NCBI GenBank assembly: GCA_905479065.1
Contig: CAJQLB010000029.1
Location: 49,598 to 113,597 of the forward strand
Direction: 5' to 3'
DNA length: 64,000 nucleotides
Origin: an uncultured Flavobacteriaceae bacterium
Lineage (GTDB): Bacteria > Bacteroidota > Bacteroidia > Flavobacteriales > Flavobacteriaceae
Shown: positions 8,476-18,407 of the stretch, in pieces
How the letters are laid out: each line of letters begins with the position of its first letter
Position numbering within the stretch: the first letter of the stretch is position 1
Position numbers and translations under genes: made by a program
Notes under the pieces: generated by a model
Database searches by the model: none
Seen by the model: the letters and a program-made list of their open reading frames with translations, nothing else
What the model was told of the DNA's origin: nothing

Positions 8476-9456
8476 ATGGAATACGCAGAAAATATTTTAG
8501 GGACGATAGGAAACACACCCATGGTAAAACTAAATAAATTAGTTGAAGATTTACCGTGCTTGGTGCTAGCGAAATATGAGACGTTCAATCCAGGAAATTC
8601 TGTAAAAGACAGAATGGCCTTAAAAATGATTGAAGATGCAGAAGCCGATGGGCGTTTAAAGGCAGGAGGGACTATCATTGAAGGAACTTCTGGAAATACT
8701 GGTATGGGACTTGCTTTGGCTGCGATAGTAAAGGGTTACAAATGTATTTTTGTGATGTCCGACAAACAATCTAAAGAAAAAATGGATATTCTTAGAGCAG
8801 TAGGAGCTGAAGTTGTTGTGTGTCCCACAGACGTTGAACCAACTGATCCAAGAAGCTATTACTCTGTTTCAAAACGCTTAGGCGATGAAACTCCAAATTC
8901 ATGGTATGTCAATCAATATGACAATCCTAGTAATGCCATTGCCCATTATGAAAGCACTGGTCCAGAAATTTGGAAACAAACTGATGGTAAAATCACTCAT
9001 TTTATTGTCGGGGTTGGCACTGGAGGAACAATCTCAGGGGTTGCTAAATACCTAAAAGAGCAAAACCCGGAAATTAAAATATGGGGGATTGATACTTATG
9101 GGTCTGTTTTTAAAAAATATCATGAAACTGGAGAATTCGATGAAAAAGAGATTTATCCTTATGTTACTGAGGGAATTGGTGAAGATATTTTACCTGAGAA
9201 TGTGAATTTTAATTTGATTGATGGTTTTACAAAAGTAACCGACAAAGATGCAGCTGTCTACACGCAACTTTTGGCTAAAAAAGAAGGAATGTTTCTTGGT
9301 AATTCTGCGGGAGCAGCTATCAAAGGGTTACTTCAATTAAAAGATAAATTTCAAAAAGAGGATGTTGTAGTTGTCTTATTTCATGATCATGGTAGTCGCT
9401 ATGTTGGCAAAATGTTTAATAATGATTGGATGCGGAAAATGGGGTATATCGCCTAA
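8476..9456 (+). CDS. cysM: PLP-dependent cysteine synthase (CysM-like)
   Basis: This 326-residue fold-type II PLP enzyme has the Schiff-base lysine K44 in NSVKDR, the substrate-binding loop TSGNTG at 71-76 and the phosphate-binding GTGGTISG loop at about 176-183. It makes cysteine from O-acetylserine and sulfide or thiosulfate, or a related beta-replacement product. The segment PTDPRSYYSVSKRL and the short length without a CBS pair place it with CysM-like enzymes of Bacteroidota; cystathionine beta-synthase activity cannot be excluded. The gene is monocistronic and converges with the DUF1015 gene. Confidence 0.88.
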   Translation: MEYAENILGTIGNTPMVKLNKLVEDLPCLVLAKYETFNPGNSVKDRMALKMIEDAEADGRLKAGGTIIEGTSGNTGMGLALAAIVKGYKCIFVMSDKQSKEKMDILRAVGAEVVVCPTDVEPTDPRSYYSVSKRLGDETPNSWYVNQYDNPSNAIAHYESTGPEIWKQTDGKITHFIVGVGTGGTISGVAKYLKEQNPEIKIWGIDTYGSVFKKYHETGEFDEKEIYPYVTEGIGEDILPENVNFNLIDGFTKVTDKDAAVYTQLLAKKEGMFLGNSAGAAIKGLLQLKDKFQKEDVVVVLFHDHGSRYVGKMFNNDWMRKMGYIA

Positions 9457-9462
9457 GAAGGA

Positions 9463-10713
9463 TTAGTCAGTTAAATCATGAATAAATAAACCACTTCTTA
9501 ATTTTGGCTCAAACCATGTCACCTTTGGGGGCATCAGTAAATCGTTGTCAGAGATATTAATAAGTTGTGTCATGCTTACTGGATACATTGAAAAAGCAAC
9601 CTTCATGTCACCACTATCTACACGTTTTTCTAATTCACTTAAACCTCTCATACCACCTACAAAATCGATTCGAATATCTTTTCTCAAGTCAATGATATCA
9701 AAAATGGGTTCCAAAACATTTTTTGAAAGAATGGTGACATCGAGTTGTCCTATAGGATCAGAATCATCATAACTATCGGGTAATGAAGAAAGTTTATACC
9801 ATTGGCCTTCTAAGTACATGCCAAAAGTATGAAGACTCTCAGGACGATACTGTGTTGCACAAGTCACGACGTCAAATTTATTTTTTAAACGCTGAATAAG
9901 TTCATTTTTAGTGAATCCGTTGAGATCTTTTACGACACGATTATAATCAAGAATTTTTAACTGATTATCAGGAAACACAACAGCCATGAAATAATTATCT
10001 CTTTTTTTATCGTCAAGATTCCCATTTCTTGAATCTCTAAATTCTTTGCCTACAAGAGCTCCTGCAGCGGTGCGATGATGGCCATCAGCAATATAAATTT
10101 TTGGAACTTTTGTTTTAAAAAGGGCAGTTATTTTTCGAAGTATCTCTTTGTTGGTAATGGCCCATAATCGATGTCGAATGTCATCATCTGAAATGAAATC
10201 ATATAGGTGTTTCTCTTTCTTAGTAATGTTGACGAGTTGGTCAATGCCTGTAACTTGAGGATATGATAAAAAGACAGCTTCATAATTTAGTGCACTGTAA
10301 CGCACATGATTTTTTCTATCCTCCTCTTTGTCAGGACGAGTTAATTCATGTTTTTTAATCGTATTATTAAAATAATCATCAATGGAACAACAACCAACTA
10401 ATCCCGTTTGAGTGTGATTTCCCATAGTCAATTCGTAAACATAATAGCTCTCATGAGAATCCTGTTTTAAAATATTTTTTGAAACAAAATCATCAAATAC
10501 AGCTTTACCTTTTTCGTATACTCGTGGAGCATAATAATTTGAATCCTCTGAAAAATTTATTTCAGGTTTTATAACATTATAAAAAGAAATAGGATTGTTT
10601 AATGCTTCCAATTTTGCCTCCTTTGCATTAAGTACGTCGTATGGTTTACTCGCTATATTCTGTGCATATTTTTGTTGTGGGCGATATGCTTTAAATGGAA
10701 CAAAAATAGACAT
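9463..10713 (-). CDS. DUF1015 family protein
   Basis: The 416-residue protein starts with IFVPFKAYRPQ and contains the family hallmark ADGHHRTAAG (about residues 208-217), the region that gives DUF1015 its HxxR signature. It is a cytosolic protein; in Bacteroidota members are often found near serine-biosynthesis genes, but no serA or serC is present here. The biochemical activity of the family is, to my knowledge, undefined. It precedes a GNAT gene on the same strand in reverse order (the GNAT gene ends 94 bp upstream of its start). Confidence 0.85.
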   Translation of the reverse strand: MSIFVPFKAYRPQQKYAQNIASKPYDVLNAKEAKLEALNNPISFYNVIKPEINFSEDSNYYAPRVYEKGKAVFDDFVSKNILKQDSHESYYVYELTMGNHTQTGLVGCCSIDDYFNNTIKKHELTRPDKEEDRKNHVRYSALNYEAVFLSYPQVTGIDQLVNITKKEKHLYDFISDDDIRHRLWAITNKEILRKITALFKTKVPKIYIADGHHRTAAGALVGKEFRDSRNGNLDDKKRDNYFMAVVFPDNQLKILDYNRVVKDLNGFTKNELIQRLKNKFDVVTCATQYRPESLHTFGMYLEGQWYKLSSLPDSYDDSDPIGQLDVTILSKNVLEPIFDIIDLRKDIRIDFVGGMRGLSELEKRVDSGDMKVAFSMYPVSMTQLINISDNDLLMPPKVTWFEPKLRSGLFIHDLTD

Positions 10714-10806
10714 CTCGTGTTAGTTTTAGTTAGGTGTTAGTTCTTACGAAGTTATCTCTAAACGAGGGTTTAGACAAAAAAACAGTCACAATGTTATTGA
10801 TAGTTA

Positions 10807-11328
10807 TCAACCTATTTTTAGACCGTAAACATACTGACCACAAACTTTTTTATTTAAATCAATAATACCCGGAAAATGACCCCATTTTTTAAAATTATAG
10901 TTCTCTAATAACGAGATACTTGCGGTGTTGTTGTCCAAAAGAATAGCGAGTAGACTATGCTTTTTAAGCCGCTTGCAATCTTTTATTGCATACTTCATGA
11001 GTGTTGATCCAATCTGTTTTAGATGATGGTTGTAATCTACATAGTAGCTGATTTCAGCAACCTTTGACATGGCTTGTCGACCGCGTCTATAGGGTGATAA
11101 ATAGCAAAAGCCAACAATTTGTTTATTAAGTGTGGCGACATAAATTGGGTGGGTGTTTATATCAAATTCATGAAACCATTTTAATTTACTTTCCACAGTT
11201 TCTTTTATTAAAATACCATTTGCTTGAGCATCAATTGCTTGATTCAAAATGAAGATTATTTTAGGGAGGTCTGTAATATTTGCGTATCTAACGACAATAC
11301 GTTGTGATTTAGTTTTTAAAGTATTCAT
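10807..11328 (-). CDS. GNAT family N-acetyltransferase (phosphinothricin-acetyltransferase-like)
   Basis: The 173-residue protein aligns in layout with the Pat/YncA branch of GNAT enzymes: RYANITDLPKI at the start, a GFCYLSPYR strand, an AEISYYVD beta-4 segment, and KQIGSTLM in place of the canonical acetyl-CoA loop RGxGxG/A, followed by the LLENYNFKKWG C-terminal signature. It probably acetylates an amino group of a small metabolite. The substrate is unknown and antibiotic resistance should not be assumed. The stop of the upstream DUF885 gene is 1 bp from its ATG, so the two are probably co-translated. Confidence 0.82.
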   Translation of the reverse strand: MNTLKTKSQRIVVRYANITDLPKIIFILNQAIDAQANGILIKETVESKLKWFHEFDINTHPIYVATLNKQIVGFCYLSPYRRGRQAMSKVAEISYYVDYNHHLKQIGSTLMKYAIKDCKRLKKHSLLAILLDNNTASISLLENYNFKKWGHFPGIIDLNKKVCGQYVYGLKIG

Positions 11329-11329
11329 A

Positions 11330-13018
11330 TTAATGTTTTGACAGCCCTTTTAATATGGGGCTCATATGATTTTTATTTCCAGTCATTTCCCAATGTCCTA
11401 AAGATATTGGGATGTTACCGATAGTGTTGAGAGTGTCAAAAAAATCCTTTGTTTTAAATTGTAATCCATCACGTTCTTTAATCCTTGCGAAATTAGCCAT
11501 GGTGTCCTCCAGTAAATATTTTCCCGTAATGTAACTTGTTCCGTAACCTGGTTGTCTTAGATATAAATGTTGTTCAAATATAAGTAGTTCTTTTTCGGTT
11601 TTCATCCAGCCCCTTGGCGTATAATCAGAATGAATACTTCCTGCCTCCTCCATGGTCATTAAATTTGCATGCGCGTACAAAGAACCTAAGCCTCTCGCTG
11701 CTCTCTGTGCAATCATGATGTATACAATTTCTTTAGTTCTTGGACTGTTATCATATAAGCCAGATTGCATGAACATTTCTTCAACAGCTGTCGCAGTTCC
11801 TTCATTTCGAGAATCAAAAATATTATATAGTAAGGGGCCTCTGCGTATAAGACTTGGATTTGGTTCTGTATCCATTCGTGCAAGTTCAAACCAATGATAA
11901 AAATGAGAATATAAAGGTCTCGGATCGTAGTGTTCCCCGATTAAAAAAAAATTTCGTTGCTCTCTGGGGACATAACTTCCAAGATGTTCTCGCAAGGCAG
12001 TATCAAAATAGGGTTTTACGGAGACGATCTCTTGTTTATCAAGAAAATTAATGAGACTCGTTGCTCCTTCATCAGCCAGTTTTTCATATTCCATAACTGA
12101 TATGGCATCTTTTAATTGAGGTATATTTCTGTTTCGATGTTCCTCTAATTTTAATGAAGACCACGCTCGAGCTAACTCACGCTTTAGAATCATGACCTCG
12201 TCAGACCAAGTTAGTGGAACTAAATGCACATTTTGCATATACCACGTGTAATTATCTCGCCCGATACCAGAAGGACCTGTTTTTGAAGCAGCTTCTTGTT
12301 TTAACCATGTAACAAAACTATTTGTTGAAACAATGGCATGGTCGATATGTGATATAAGTTCAGTGTCGGTTTTTAAGAAATCCTTATTTTTTAATTCATT
12401 GAGGACAATACTTTGTCGTTCAATGTCCCGAATACCAGTAATCCATAAATCTTTTGCATTTCCAGTTAAATTATACTGAGCCTGTTTGTTTAATGATGGA
12501 ATAACTTGAAGATCACTTATTAGACGAATTCGTTCAGATTTATTCAGTGGAAATTGATAAGTCCACAATTCTGTAGTATGGTGATGAGTTGGTCCTTCGT
12601 GTGCAGGCACATCACTTCTCGCACTCCAAACAGATTTATAAAATGCAGGATCGCGATTCCAGGGTTTAAGTATGTTATGATTAAAATCGTAACCATTCAT
12701 TTCAGCCCATACAATCATCCAATCAACTTGTTTATCAATACTCCAATTCGTTGTGTCAATTGATAGTAATGTTGATCTTAATTCTAAAAATTTAGGCCAG
12801 CGATTCTCAAAAGATTTTTTCGTGTAATCTGGAGCACCCTCATTTTTGGGAGGATTTTCAAACGTTCGCCAGTTAACAAATAAGTTTTCTAAGTCAGTGT
12901 AATTATTTAAGTTTTTTGATATTTTTTTTGTAGTGTTGCTGATTTTTGAGCTTTCACTGTTACAACTTAAACAAATTGAAAATCCAATTAGCAATAAGAG
13001 AAAGAAGATGTGTTTCAT
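11330..13018 (-). CDS. DUF885-type lipoprotein
   Basis: The 562-residue product begins with a lipoprotein-like signal peptide ending at LSC (C19). The C-terminal half carries features of DUF885 proteins: [14 protein letters not shown] (an E-rich helix resembling a metallopeptidase centre), [30 protein letters not shown] and the ending [13 protein letters not shown]885 proteins are predicted peptidase-like secreted proteins in many Bacteroidota and Proteobacteria. Catalytic activity and substrate are not established from sequence. It is the first gene of a probable two-gene unit with the GNAT enzyme downstream. Confidence 0.75.
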   Translation of the reverse strand: MKHIFFLLLLIGFSICLSCNSESSKISNTTKKISKNLNNYTDLENLFVNWRTFENPPKNEGAPDYTKKSFENRWPKFLELRSTLLSIDTTNWSIDKQVDWMIVWAEMNGYDFNHNILKPWNRDPAFYKSVWSARSDVPAHEGPTHHHTTELWTYQFPLNKSERIRLISDLQVIPSLNKQAQYNLTGNAKDLWITGIRDIERQSIVLNELKNKDFLKTDTELISHIDHAIVSTNSFVTWLKQEAASKTGPSGIGRDNYTWYMQNVHLVPLTWSDEVMILKRELARAWSSLKLEEHRNRNIPQLKDAISVMEYEKLADEGATSLINFLDKQEIVSVKPYFDTALREHLGSYVPREQRNFFLIGEHYDPRPLYSHFYHWFELARMDTEPNPSLIRRGPLLYNIFDSRNEGTATAVEEMFMQSGLYDNSPRTKEIVYIMIAQRAARGLGSLYAHANLMTMEEAGSIHSDYTPRGWMKTEKELLIFEQHLYLRQPGYGTSYITGKYLLEDTMANFARIKERDGLQFKTKDFFDTLNTIGNIPISLGHWEMTGNKNHMSPILKGLSKH

Positions 13019-13248
13019 TTTTAGTTTTTATTTTACAAGGTTCTTTTAATTTTTTTTATCAACCATTCGATATCATTAACATAGCAAAAAATTGATACTA
13101 ATTTAGTTTTTTTTCTTCAATCATGTAAGCTTGTGTGATACGTAGAATATCTTAAAATTAATAGTTTACATCAAGAAGACATCGTTTTACTGCTAGATAA
13201 TGTTTAGACAACTTTTTTTTACACATAAAATTTATCAACTTTGTAACT

Positions 13249-13476
13249 ATGACAATTATCTATAATGCGGTATTATATTTTCAAAAACACGGTTACTATG
13301 TCTGTCAACGAATAGCAGATCGATTTGGAATAAGAGCCAAAGTAGTGCGTACGTCGTTTATGTATTTAACCTTTGTAACGCTGGGTTTTGGGTTTACCTT
13401 ATATCTGTTTATTGCTTTTTGGATTCGAATTAAAGACCTGTTGTACACTAAACGCAGTTCTGTTTTTGATTTATAG
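13249..13476 (+). CDS. PspC-domain small membrane protein
   Basis: The 75-residue protein has the compact PspC layout: an N-terminal amphipathic segment with CQRIADRFGIRAKVVR followed by one hydrophobic stretch (about residues 42-63). PspC proteins are membrane-associated regulators or sensors of envelope stress. The stop codon is 2 bp before the potassium-channel gene, so the two are certainly one operon; a role in modulating that channel or responding to membrane potential is an inference from position only. About 230 bp of AT-rich DNA precede it, in which I see no clear promoter or gene. Confidence 0.75.
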   Translation: MTIIYNAVLYFQKHGYYVCQRIADRFGIRAKVVRTSFMYLTFVTLGFGFTLYLFIAFWIRIKDLLYTKRSSVFDL

Positions 13477-13478
13477 CT

Positions 13479-14507
13479 ATGGAAAACCCTTTTTTTAAAG
13501 TTTTCAGATCTAAAATTAATACCGCCATCGCGTTGTTAATCATACTGTTAATTATTGGTGTTGTTGGTTTTAGGATATTGACTAACTATACCTGGATTGA
13601 CGCAGTGTATATGACTGTCATTACGATAACCACAGTGGGTTTTGGAGAAGTAAACCCATTAGATGATGATTCGAAAATTTTTACGATATTTTTAATTTTG
13701 ACAAGTGTTATAATTGTTGGTTACGCTATCAAGGTAATTACTGAATACATACTCACAAAGAATAATATTGAAGAACTTAAACAGAAAAAAATGCAAAAAA
13801 AGATTGATGCACTTAGTAACCATGTCATCATTTGTGGATATGGTAGAAATGGAAAGCAGGCAGCAAAAAAATTGTTAGCACATAAACGATCTTTTGTTGT
13901 TATAGAGGCAAACAAAGAAACAGTTGAGAAATATCAAAGCGCTTTGGTTCCTTTTATATACGGAAATGCTAATGAAGATGACATTTTGCAAAGAGCGGGT
14001 GTTGAAAGAGCAAAATGTTTAATCTCGGCATTACCAAGTGATTCTGACAATGTTTTTGTTGTGCTTTCAGCACGACAAATGAACGATAAAATTAGAATAA
14101 TAAGTCGTGCTTCTCAGGAAACCACCTACGGAAAACTTAAGCTCGCCGGAGCTAATAATGTAATATTACCTGATAAAATTGGTGGGGATCACATGGCTTC
14201 CTTAGTGGTTGTTCCTGATTTATTAGAGTTCATTGACAATCTTTCAATTGTAGGTGAATCAAACATTAATATTGAAGAAATTGCAGTGGAACAACTTTAT
14301 GATACTTCTAAATTAAAAACCATTAAAGATCTTGATTTGCGCAAGAAGACGGGTTGCAATGTAATTGGTTATAAAAATGACAATGGGAAGTATCTTATAA
14401 ACCCAGAAGCAGAGCTTAAATTAGCTCCAAATTCTAAGGTAATCGTACTTGGAAGACCAGAACAAATACAAAAGCTTAATTCACTTTACAATATTGAAGT
14501 GAAGTAG
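13479..14507 (+). CDS. Potassium channel with RCK/TrkA-N domain
   Basis: This 342-residue protein is a two-TM K+ channel: helices at about 15-35 and 67-90 flank a pore loop with the selectivity filter TVGFGE (52-57). A TrkA-N (RCK) Rossmann domain follows, with the nucleotide-binding motif GYGRNG at 120-125 and an acidic end VIEAN; a TrkA-C domain occupies about residues 260-340. The architecture equals that of ligand-gated channels such as MthK. It acts in the inner membrane, probably in K+ release or homeostasis. It is co-transcribed with the PspC protein. Confidence 0.9.
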   Translation: MENPFFKVFRSKINTAIALLIILLIIGVVGFRILTNYTWIDAVYMTVITITTVGFGEVNPLDDDSKIFTIFLILTSVIIVGYAIKVITEYILTKNNIEELKQKKMQKKIDALSNHVIICGYGRNGKQAAKKLLAHKRSFVVIEANKETVEKYQSALVPFIYGNANEDDILQRAGVERAKCLISALPSDSDNVFVVLSARQMNDKIRIISRASQETTYGKLKLAGANNVILPDKIGGDHMASLVVVPDLLEFIDNLSIVGESNINIEEIAVEQLYDTSKLKTIKDLDLRKKTGCNVIGYKNDNGKYLINPEAELKLAPNSKVIVLGRPEQIQKLNSLYNIEVK

Positions 14508-14628
14508 TCTTTTAATCGGCGAAGGACAATGTTAAAATACTATTATACTTTAAAAACTCATTTATTTTTAGTTTCTTGCTAGTCAAACTAACAATTTTAA
14601 AAATTTAAACTAATTAATATTTTTTATT

Positions 14629-16260
14629 ATGAAGAAATATCTTCTTTCATTATTTACTTTAATATTACCACTTTTAACGTTTGCTCAAGAAGTTGAAAAA
14701 GGACTGGACCAGAAAATTGATGAAGCCTTCAAGCCAATATCAGATTTTTTTAGTGGTATGATTTTCTTTCCTATTTATAAAAGCGAAAGTATAGAGATTC
14801 CATTTGTTCTTCTTCTGTTAGTAGCTAGTGCTGCGTTTTTTACAGTCTATTTTAAATTCCCAAATATTTTTCATTTTAAAACAGCGATTGATGTTGTTAG
14901 AGGAAAATATGATGAAGTAGATCACCCTGTTGTTGAACCAGCTTACGGAGATTCAACCCCAGGAGGAGATTCAATTGAAACGATAAGAGATGAAAGTGAA
15001 GAAGGGGAAGTGAGTCATTTTCAAGCATTAGCGACTGCAGTTTCTGGAACTGTAGGAAATGGTAATATAGCTGGTGTTGCATTGGCAATTGCTCTTGGTG
15101 GTCCGGGAGCTACTTTCTGGATGGTTGTTTGTGGTTTTCTTGGGATGTCCACAAAATTTGTTGAATGTACGTTAGGAGTACAGTACAGAGATGTAGGAGA
15201 AGATGGAACTGTGTATGGTGGCCCAATGTATTACATAAGCAAAGGATTAAAAGAAAGAGGCTTTGGAATGTTAGGGAAAATAGCCGCAATTATTTTTGCT
15301 ATTTTCTGTATTGGAGGGTCTTTTGGAGGTGGTAATGCTGCTCAATCAAACCAAGCAACCGTAGTTTTAAAGGAATTATTAGGTTTAGAAAGTACCGCTG
15401 CAGGAGCATGGATTGGAATTATTTTGGCAATTTTAGTAGGAGTTATTATTATTGGCGGAATTAAAAGAATCGCCTCTGTAACAGAAAAAGTAGTTCCTTT
15501 TATGGCTGTATTATATGTGCTAGCTTGCCTATATATTTTAGGAGTTAACTTTTCTTTAATTGGTGATGCATTTTCTTTAATTTTTAGAGAGGCTTTCAAT
15601 CCAACTGCAATTGGAGTAGGAGGCTTTATTGGTGTCTTATTAGTTGGATTTAAAAGAGCTGCATTTAGTAATGAAGCCGGAGCTGGTTCTGCGTCCATTG
15701 CCCATTCAGCCGTGAAAACAAAATATTCAGCATCTGAAGGATTAGTCGCCTTATTAGAACCATTTATTGATACAGTGGTGATTTGCACAATGACGGCTTT
15801 AGTAATTATTATTTTTAATTTTGGTGGAGATGCATCAGGAGCAACAATCTTTCAATACGGCGGAGATGGAAGTGGTGGAGTATTTATAGAAGGAGCAAGG
15901 TTAGAAGGAGCTGGAATTACGTCTGCGGCATTTGCAGAATATATTCCGTACTCAAATATATTTTTAACAGTTGCTGTTGTGTTATTTGCAGTTTCTACAA
16001 TGATTTCTTGGTCTTATTATGGATTGCAATCTTGGAAATTCTTGTTTGGTAGAGGGAAGACAGCGGATATAGTTTACAAATTACTGTTTTGTTTGTTTGT
16101 TGTTATTGGCGCCGCTGCTAGTATGAAATCTATTTGGGACTTCTCTGATGCGATGATCTTTGCAATGGTATTCCCAAATATGGTTGGTCTATATTTCTTA
16201 TTTCCAGTTGTTAAAAAACAGCTTGCAAGATATACAGATGCAATTAAAGGCACAAAATAA
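14629..16260 (+). CDS. Sodium:alanine (AGCS) symporter family protein
   Basis: The 543-residue multi-spanning protein shows AGCS motifs: ATAVSGTVGNGNIAG, GGPGATFWM, the FVECTLGVQYRD segment, GGPMYYI and SNEAGAGSA. It should import alanine or glycine with Na+. Compared with typical members of about 450-480 residues it has an extra N-terminal signal-like segment (ending near TFAQ) and an acidic insertion rich in Asp, Glu and Pro at about residues 100-130 between the first helix and the core. Such an extended form is usual in Flavobacteriia. It is followed after 17 bp by a helix-hairpin-helix gene. Confidence 0.9.
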   Translation: MKKYLLSLFTLILPLLTFAQEVEKGLDQKIDEAFKPISDFFSGMIFFPIYKSESIEIPFVLLLLVASAAFFTVYFKFPNIFHFKTAIDVVRGKYDEVDHPVVEPAYGDSTPGGDSIETIRDESEEGEVSHFQALATAVSGTVGNGNIAGVALAIALGGPGATFWMVVCGFLGMSTKFVECTLGVQYRDVGEDGTVYGGPMYYISKGLKERGFGMLGKIAAIIFAIFCIGGSFGGGNAAQSNQATVVLKELLGLESTAAGAWIGIILAILVGVIIIGGIKRIASVTEKVVPFMAVLYVLACLYILGVNFSLIGDAFSLIFREAFNPTAIGVGGFIGVLLVGFKRAAFSNEAGAGSASIAHSAVKTKYSASEGLVALLEPFIDTVVICTMTALVIIIFNFGGDASGATIFQYGGDGSGGVFIEGARLEGAGITSAAFAEYIPYSNIFLTVAVVLFAVSTMISWSYYGLQSWKFLFGRGKTADIVYKLLFCLFVVIGAAASMKSIWDFSDAMIFAMVFPNMVGLYFLFPVVKKQLARYTDAIKGTK

Positions 16261-16277
16261 ATGTAAAACATACATCA

Positions 16278-17147
16278 ATGAAAAAATCCCATTTCAAGTT
16301 CACAAAAGGACAACGATATGGGATTTTTTTTCTTATACTAATTATCGTTGTGATTCAGTTTGTGAACGCTTTTATTGAATTTCCTGATGATCATAAAGTT
16401 CTGATACCACCAAACTACGAGGAGTTTCAAAAAGAAATCGATTCACTTAAACAGTTGACTCTAAAGAATAATAAACCAAAAATATTTCCTTTTAATCCAA
16501 ACTTTATAGACGATTACAAAGGTTATAGTATAGGCATGTCCTCGCAAGAAATTGACCGATTGCTTGAGTTTAGGAAGTTGAATAAATGGATTAACTCGAT
16601 ATCACAATTTCAGAAAGTTACAAAAGTTTCTGACTCCTTGTTAAATCAAATTTCACCTTTTTTTAAATTTCCGGAATGGATAACCAATCCCAAGAAACCT
16701 ATTAATTTTAAAAAGCAACAGGTTCAAAACAAAACCTTTGAGCAGAAAATGGATTTCAATATTGCTTCTCTACAACAACTGCAACAAATCCCTGGAATTG
16801 GCAAAGTTTTATCACAACGAATTATCAATTATAGAAATAAATTTGATGGTGGTTTTATTGCAGACATACAGCTTCAGGATATATATGGAATTTCACCCGA
16901 AGTCGAAGAACGTTTGTTACGCCAATTCACGGTAAAAACTCCTAGAAAGATTAAACCCATAAATTTGAATAGTGCGACAGTCGAACAATTGGTCACTGTG
17001 CAGTATATTGATTACGAGTTAGCTTACGAAATAATAAATCAAAGAACACTTAAGCAAGGGTTTAATTCTTTTGATGATTTAACAAAAGTAAAGGACTTTC
17101 CAAATGATAAACTTGATATAATTCAGCTATATTTGACTTTAAATTAA
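16278..17147 (+). CDS. Membrane-anchored helix-hairpin-helix (ComEA-like) protein
   Basis: The 289-residue product has one N-terminal transmembrane segment (about 14-32) and then three helix-hairpin-helix type repeats: a degenerate one at about 75-125, a canonical one with NIASLQQLQQIPGIGKVLSQRI at about 160-185, and a third starting INLNSATVEQL. The PGIGK hairpin is the DNA-binding signature. ComEA-like proteins bind DNA outside the inner membrane during natural transformation; whether this longer flavobacterial type does so is unproven. It is 10 bp upstream of the acyl-CoA dehydrogenase gene. Confidence 0.82.
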   Translation: MKKSHFKFTKGQRYGIFFLILIIVVIQFVNAFIEFPDDHKVLIPPNYEEFQKEIDSLKQLTLKNNKPKIFPFNPNFIDDYKGYSIGMSSQEIDRLLEFRKLNKWINSISQFQKVTKVSDSLLNQISPFFKFPEWITNPKKPINFKKQQVQNKTFEQKMDFNIASLQQLQQIPGIGKVLSQRIINYRNKFDGGFIADIQLQDIYGISPEVEERLLRQFTVKTPRKIKPINLNSATVEQLVTVQYIDYELAYEIINQRTLKQGFNSFDDLTKVKDFPNDKLDIIQLYLTLN

Positions 17148-17157
17148 TAAGCCTTAT

Positions 17158-18324
17158 ATGAATGACATGTATTTTACTGAGGAGCATCAATTATTTAGAA
17201 AAAGTCTTCAGGATTTTTTGCAAAAAGAAGTCGTTCCGCATATTGAAAAATGGGAAAGTTCCGGCTCAATAGATCGCTTCATTTGGGAAAAGTTTGGAGG
17301 CATGGGGTATTTTGGATTATCAACACCGGAGAGCTATGATGGTCTTGATTTAGACTTATTTTACACCGTCATTTTGCTAGAAGAATTACAAAAAATAAAC
17401 TCTGGTGGTTTTGCTGCGGCAATCTGGGCACACGCTTATCTAGCGATGACTCATTTAAATAAAGAGGCCAATCACGAGCAAAAAGTCAAATACCTCCAGC
17501 CGAGTGTCATGGGGAGAAAGATAGGATGTTTATGTGTGACGGAGCCTTTTGGGGGCAGTGATGTGGCTGGTATTCGCACAAAGGCTGAAAAAAGAGGAGA
17601 TAGTTATATACTAAACGGCTCTAAAACATTCATTACTAATGGAGTATATTGTGATTACATGATTGTTGCTGCTAAAACAACTCCTAATCAAGGTAATAAA
17701 GGAATTAGTTTATTTATTGTTGATAGAAATACAGACGGTGTCAATGTTTCCAAATTAGATAAGTTAGGATGGCGCGCTTCAGACACTGCAGAAATATCCT
17801 TTGATGATGTTATCGTTTCTGAATCAAATCTTATGGGGGAGGTAGACAAAGGATTTTCATATATAATGCAGCATTTTGCTTTGGAACGTTTAATCATGGG
17901 CGTTAATGCACATGCTAGAGCTGAATTTGCTCTCGAATATGCACTTCAGTACATGTCGGAGCGTTCAACTTTTGGAAAAACTATTAATAAGTACCAAGCG
18001 TTACGGCATCGATTTGCAGATTTACATGCTGATATGGAAATTTGTAAAACCTATAATTATGCTGTGACTCAGAAATTAAATAGCGGTGATTATGTCGTAA
18101 AGGAAGCCACTATTTCCAAACTTCGTTCAACTAAAATGGCTGATGAGGTTGTATATGAATGTTTACAATTTTTGGGAGGCTATGGTTATATGGAAGAATA
18201 TCCAATGGCTCGATTATTTAGAGATAGTAGATTAGGTCCTATTGGTGGTGGAACAAGTGAAATTCTAAGAGAAATAATAGCTAAAATTGTAATCGACAAG
18301 AAAGACTACAAACCAATAACATAA
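17158..18324 (+). CDS. Acyl-CoA dehydrogenase, LCAD/isovaleryl-type active site
   Basis: The 388-residue flavoenzyme has CVTEPFGGSDV (about 126-136), the NGSKTFITNG segment (153-162) and the C-terminal RDSRLGPIGGGTSEI motif. The usual catalytic Glu in the YEGT position is replaced by Gly (IGGGT), as in isovaleryl-CoA and long-chain acyl-CoA dehydrogenases, which place the base in helix G instead; here E243 in ALERLIMG sits at that alternative site. The enzyme oxidises an acyl-CoA with FAD and passes electrons to ETF. The exact chain type is uncertain. The start is ATG 17158, with a second in-frame ATG three codons later. Confidence 0.88.
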   Translation: MNDMYFTEEHQLFRKSLQDFLQKEVVPHIEKWESSGSIDRFIWEKFGGMGYFGLSTPESYDGLDLDLFYTVILLEELQKINSGGFAAAIWAHAYLAMTHLNKEANHEQKVKYLQPSVMGRKIGCLCVTEPFGGSDVAGIRTKAEKRGDSYILNGSKTFITNGVYCDYMIVAAKTTPNQGNKGISLFIVDRNTDGVNVSKLDKLGWRASDTAEISFDDVIVSESNLMGEVDKGFSYIMQHFALERLIMGVNAHARAEFALEYALQYMSERSTFGKTINKYQALRHRFADLHADMEICKTYNYAVTQKLNSGDYVVKEATISKLRSTKMADEVVYECLQFLGGYGYMEEYPMARLFRDSRLGPIGGGTSEILREIIAKIVIDKKDYKPIT

Positions 18325-18340
18325 AATAAAATATTTTTAA

Positions 18341-18370
18341 TTGCTAGTTTTAAATAAGTTTATATATTTG
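18341..18370 (+). promoter_or_regulatory. rpsU promoter, TTG-N19-TATATTTG
   Basis: A TTG at 18341-18343 and the -7 box TATATTTG at 18363-18370 are separated by 19 bp, the standard Bacteroidota spacing. The ATG of rpsU is 37 bp downstream of the box. Confidence 0.72.
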
Positions 18371-18392
18371 CAGCCTGAAAATCACAAAAGAA

Positions 18393-18398
18393 GGGAGG
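18393..18398 (+). promoter_or_regulatory. Strong Shine-Dalgarno sequence GGGAGG of rpsU
   Basis: GGGAGG lies 9 bases before the rpsU ATG, at optimal distance for pairing with the 16S anti-Shine-Dalgarno. Nearly all other genes in this window lack such a sequence. In Flavobacteriia the anti-SD is normally occluded with the help of bS21, and rpsU is a known exception with a strong SD that allows feedback by bS21-free ribosomes. Confidence 0.8.
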
Positions 18399-18407
18399 TT
18401 AAGCACT

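Noticed and set aside
10807..11328. Phosphinothricin resistance acetyltransferase
   Set aside because: Only general similarity to the Pat/YncA branch; no resistance context.
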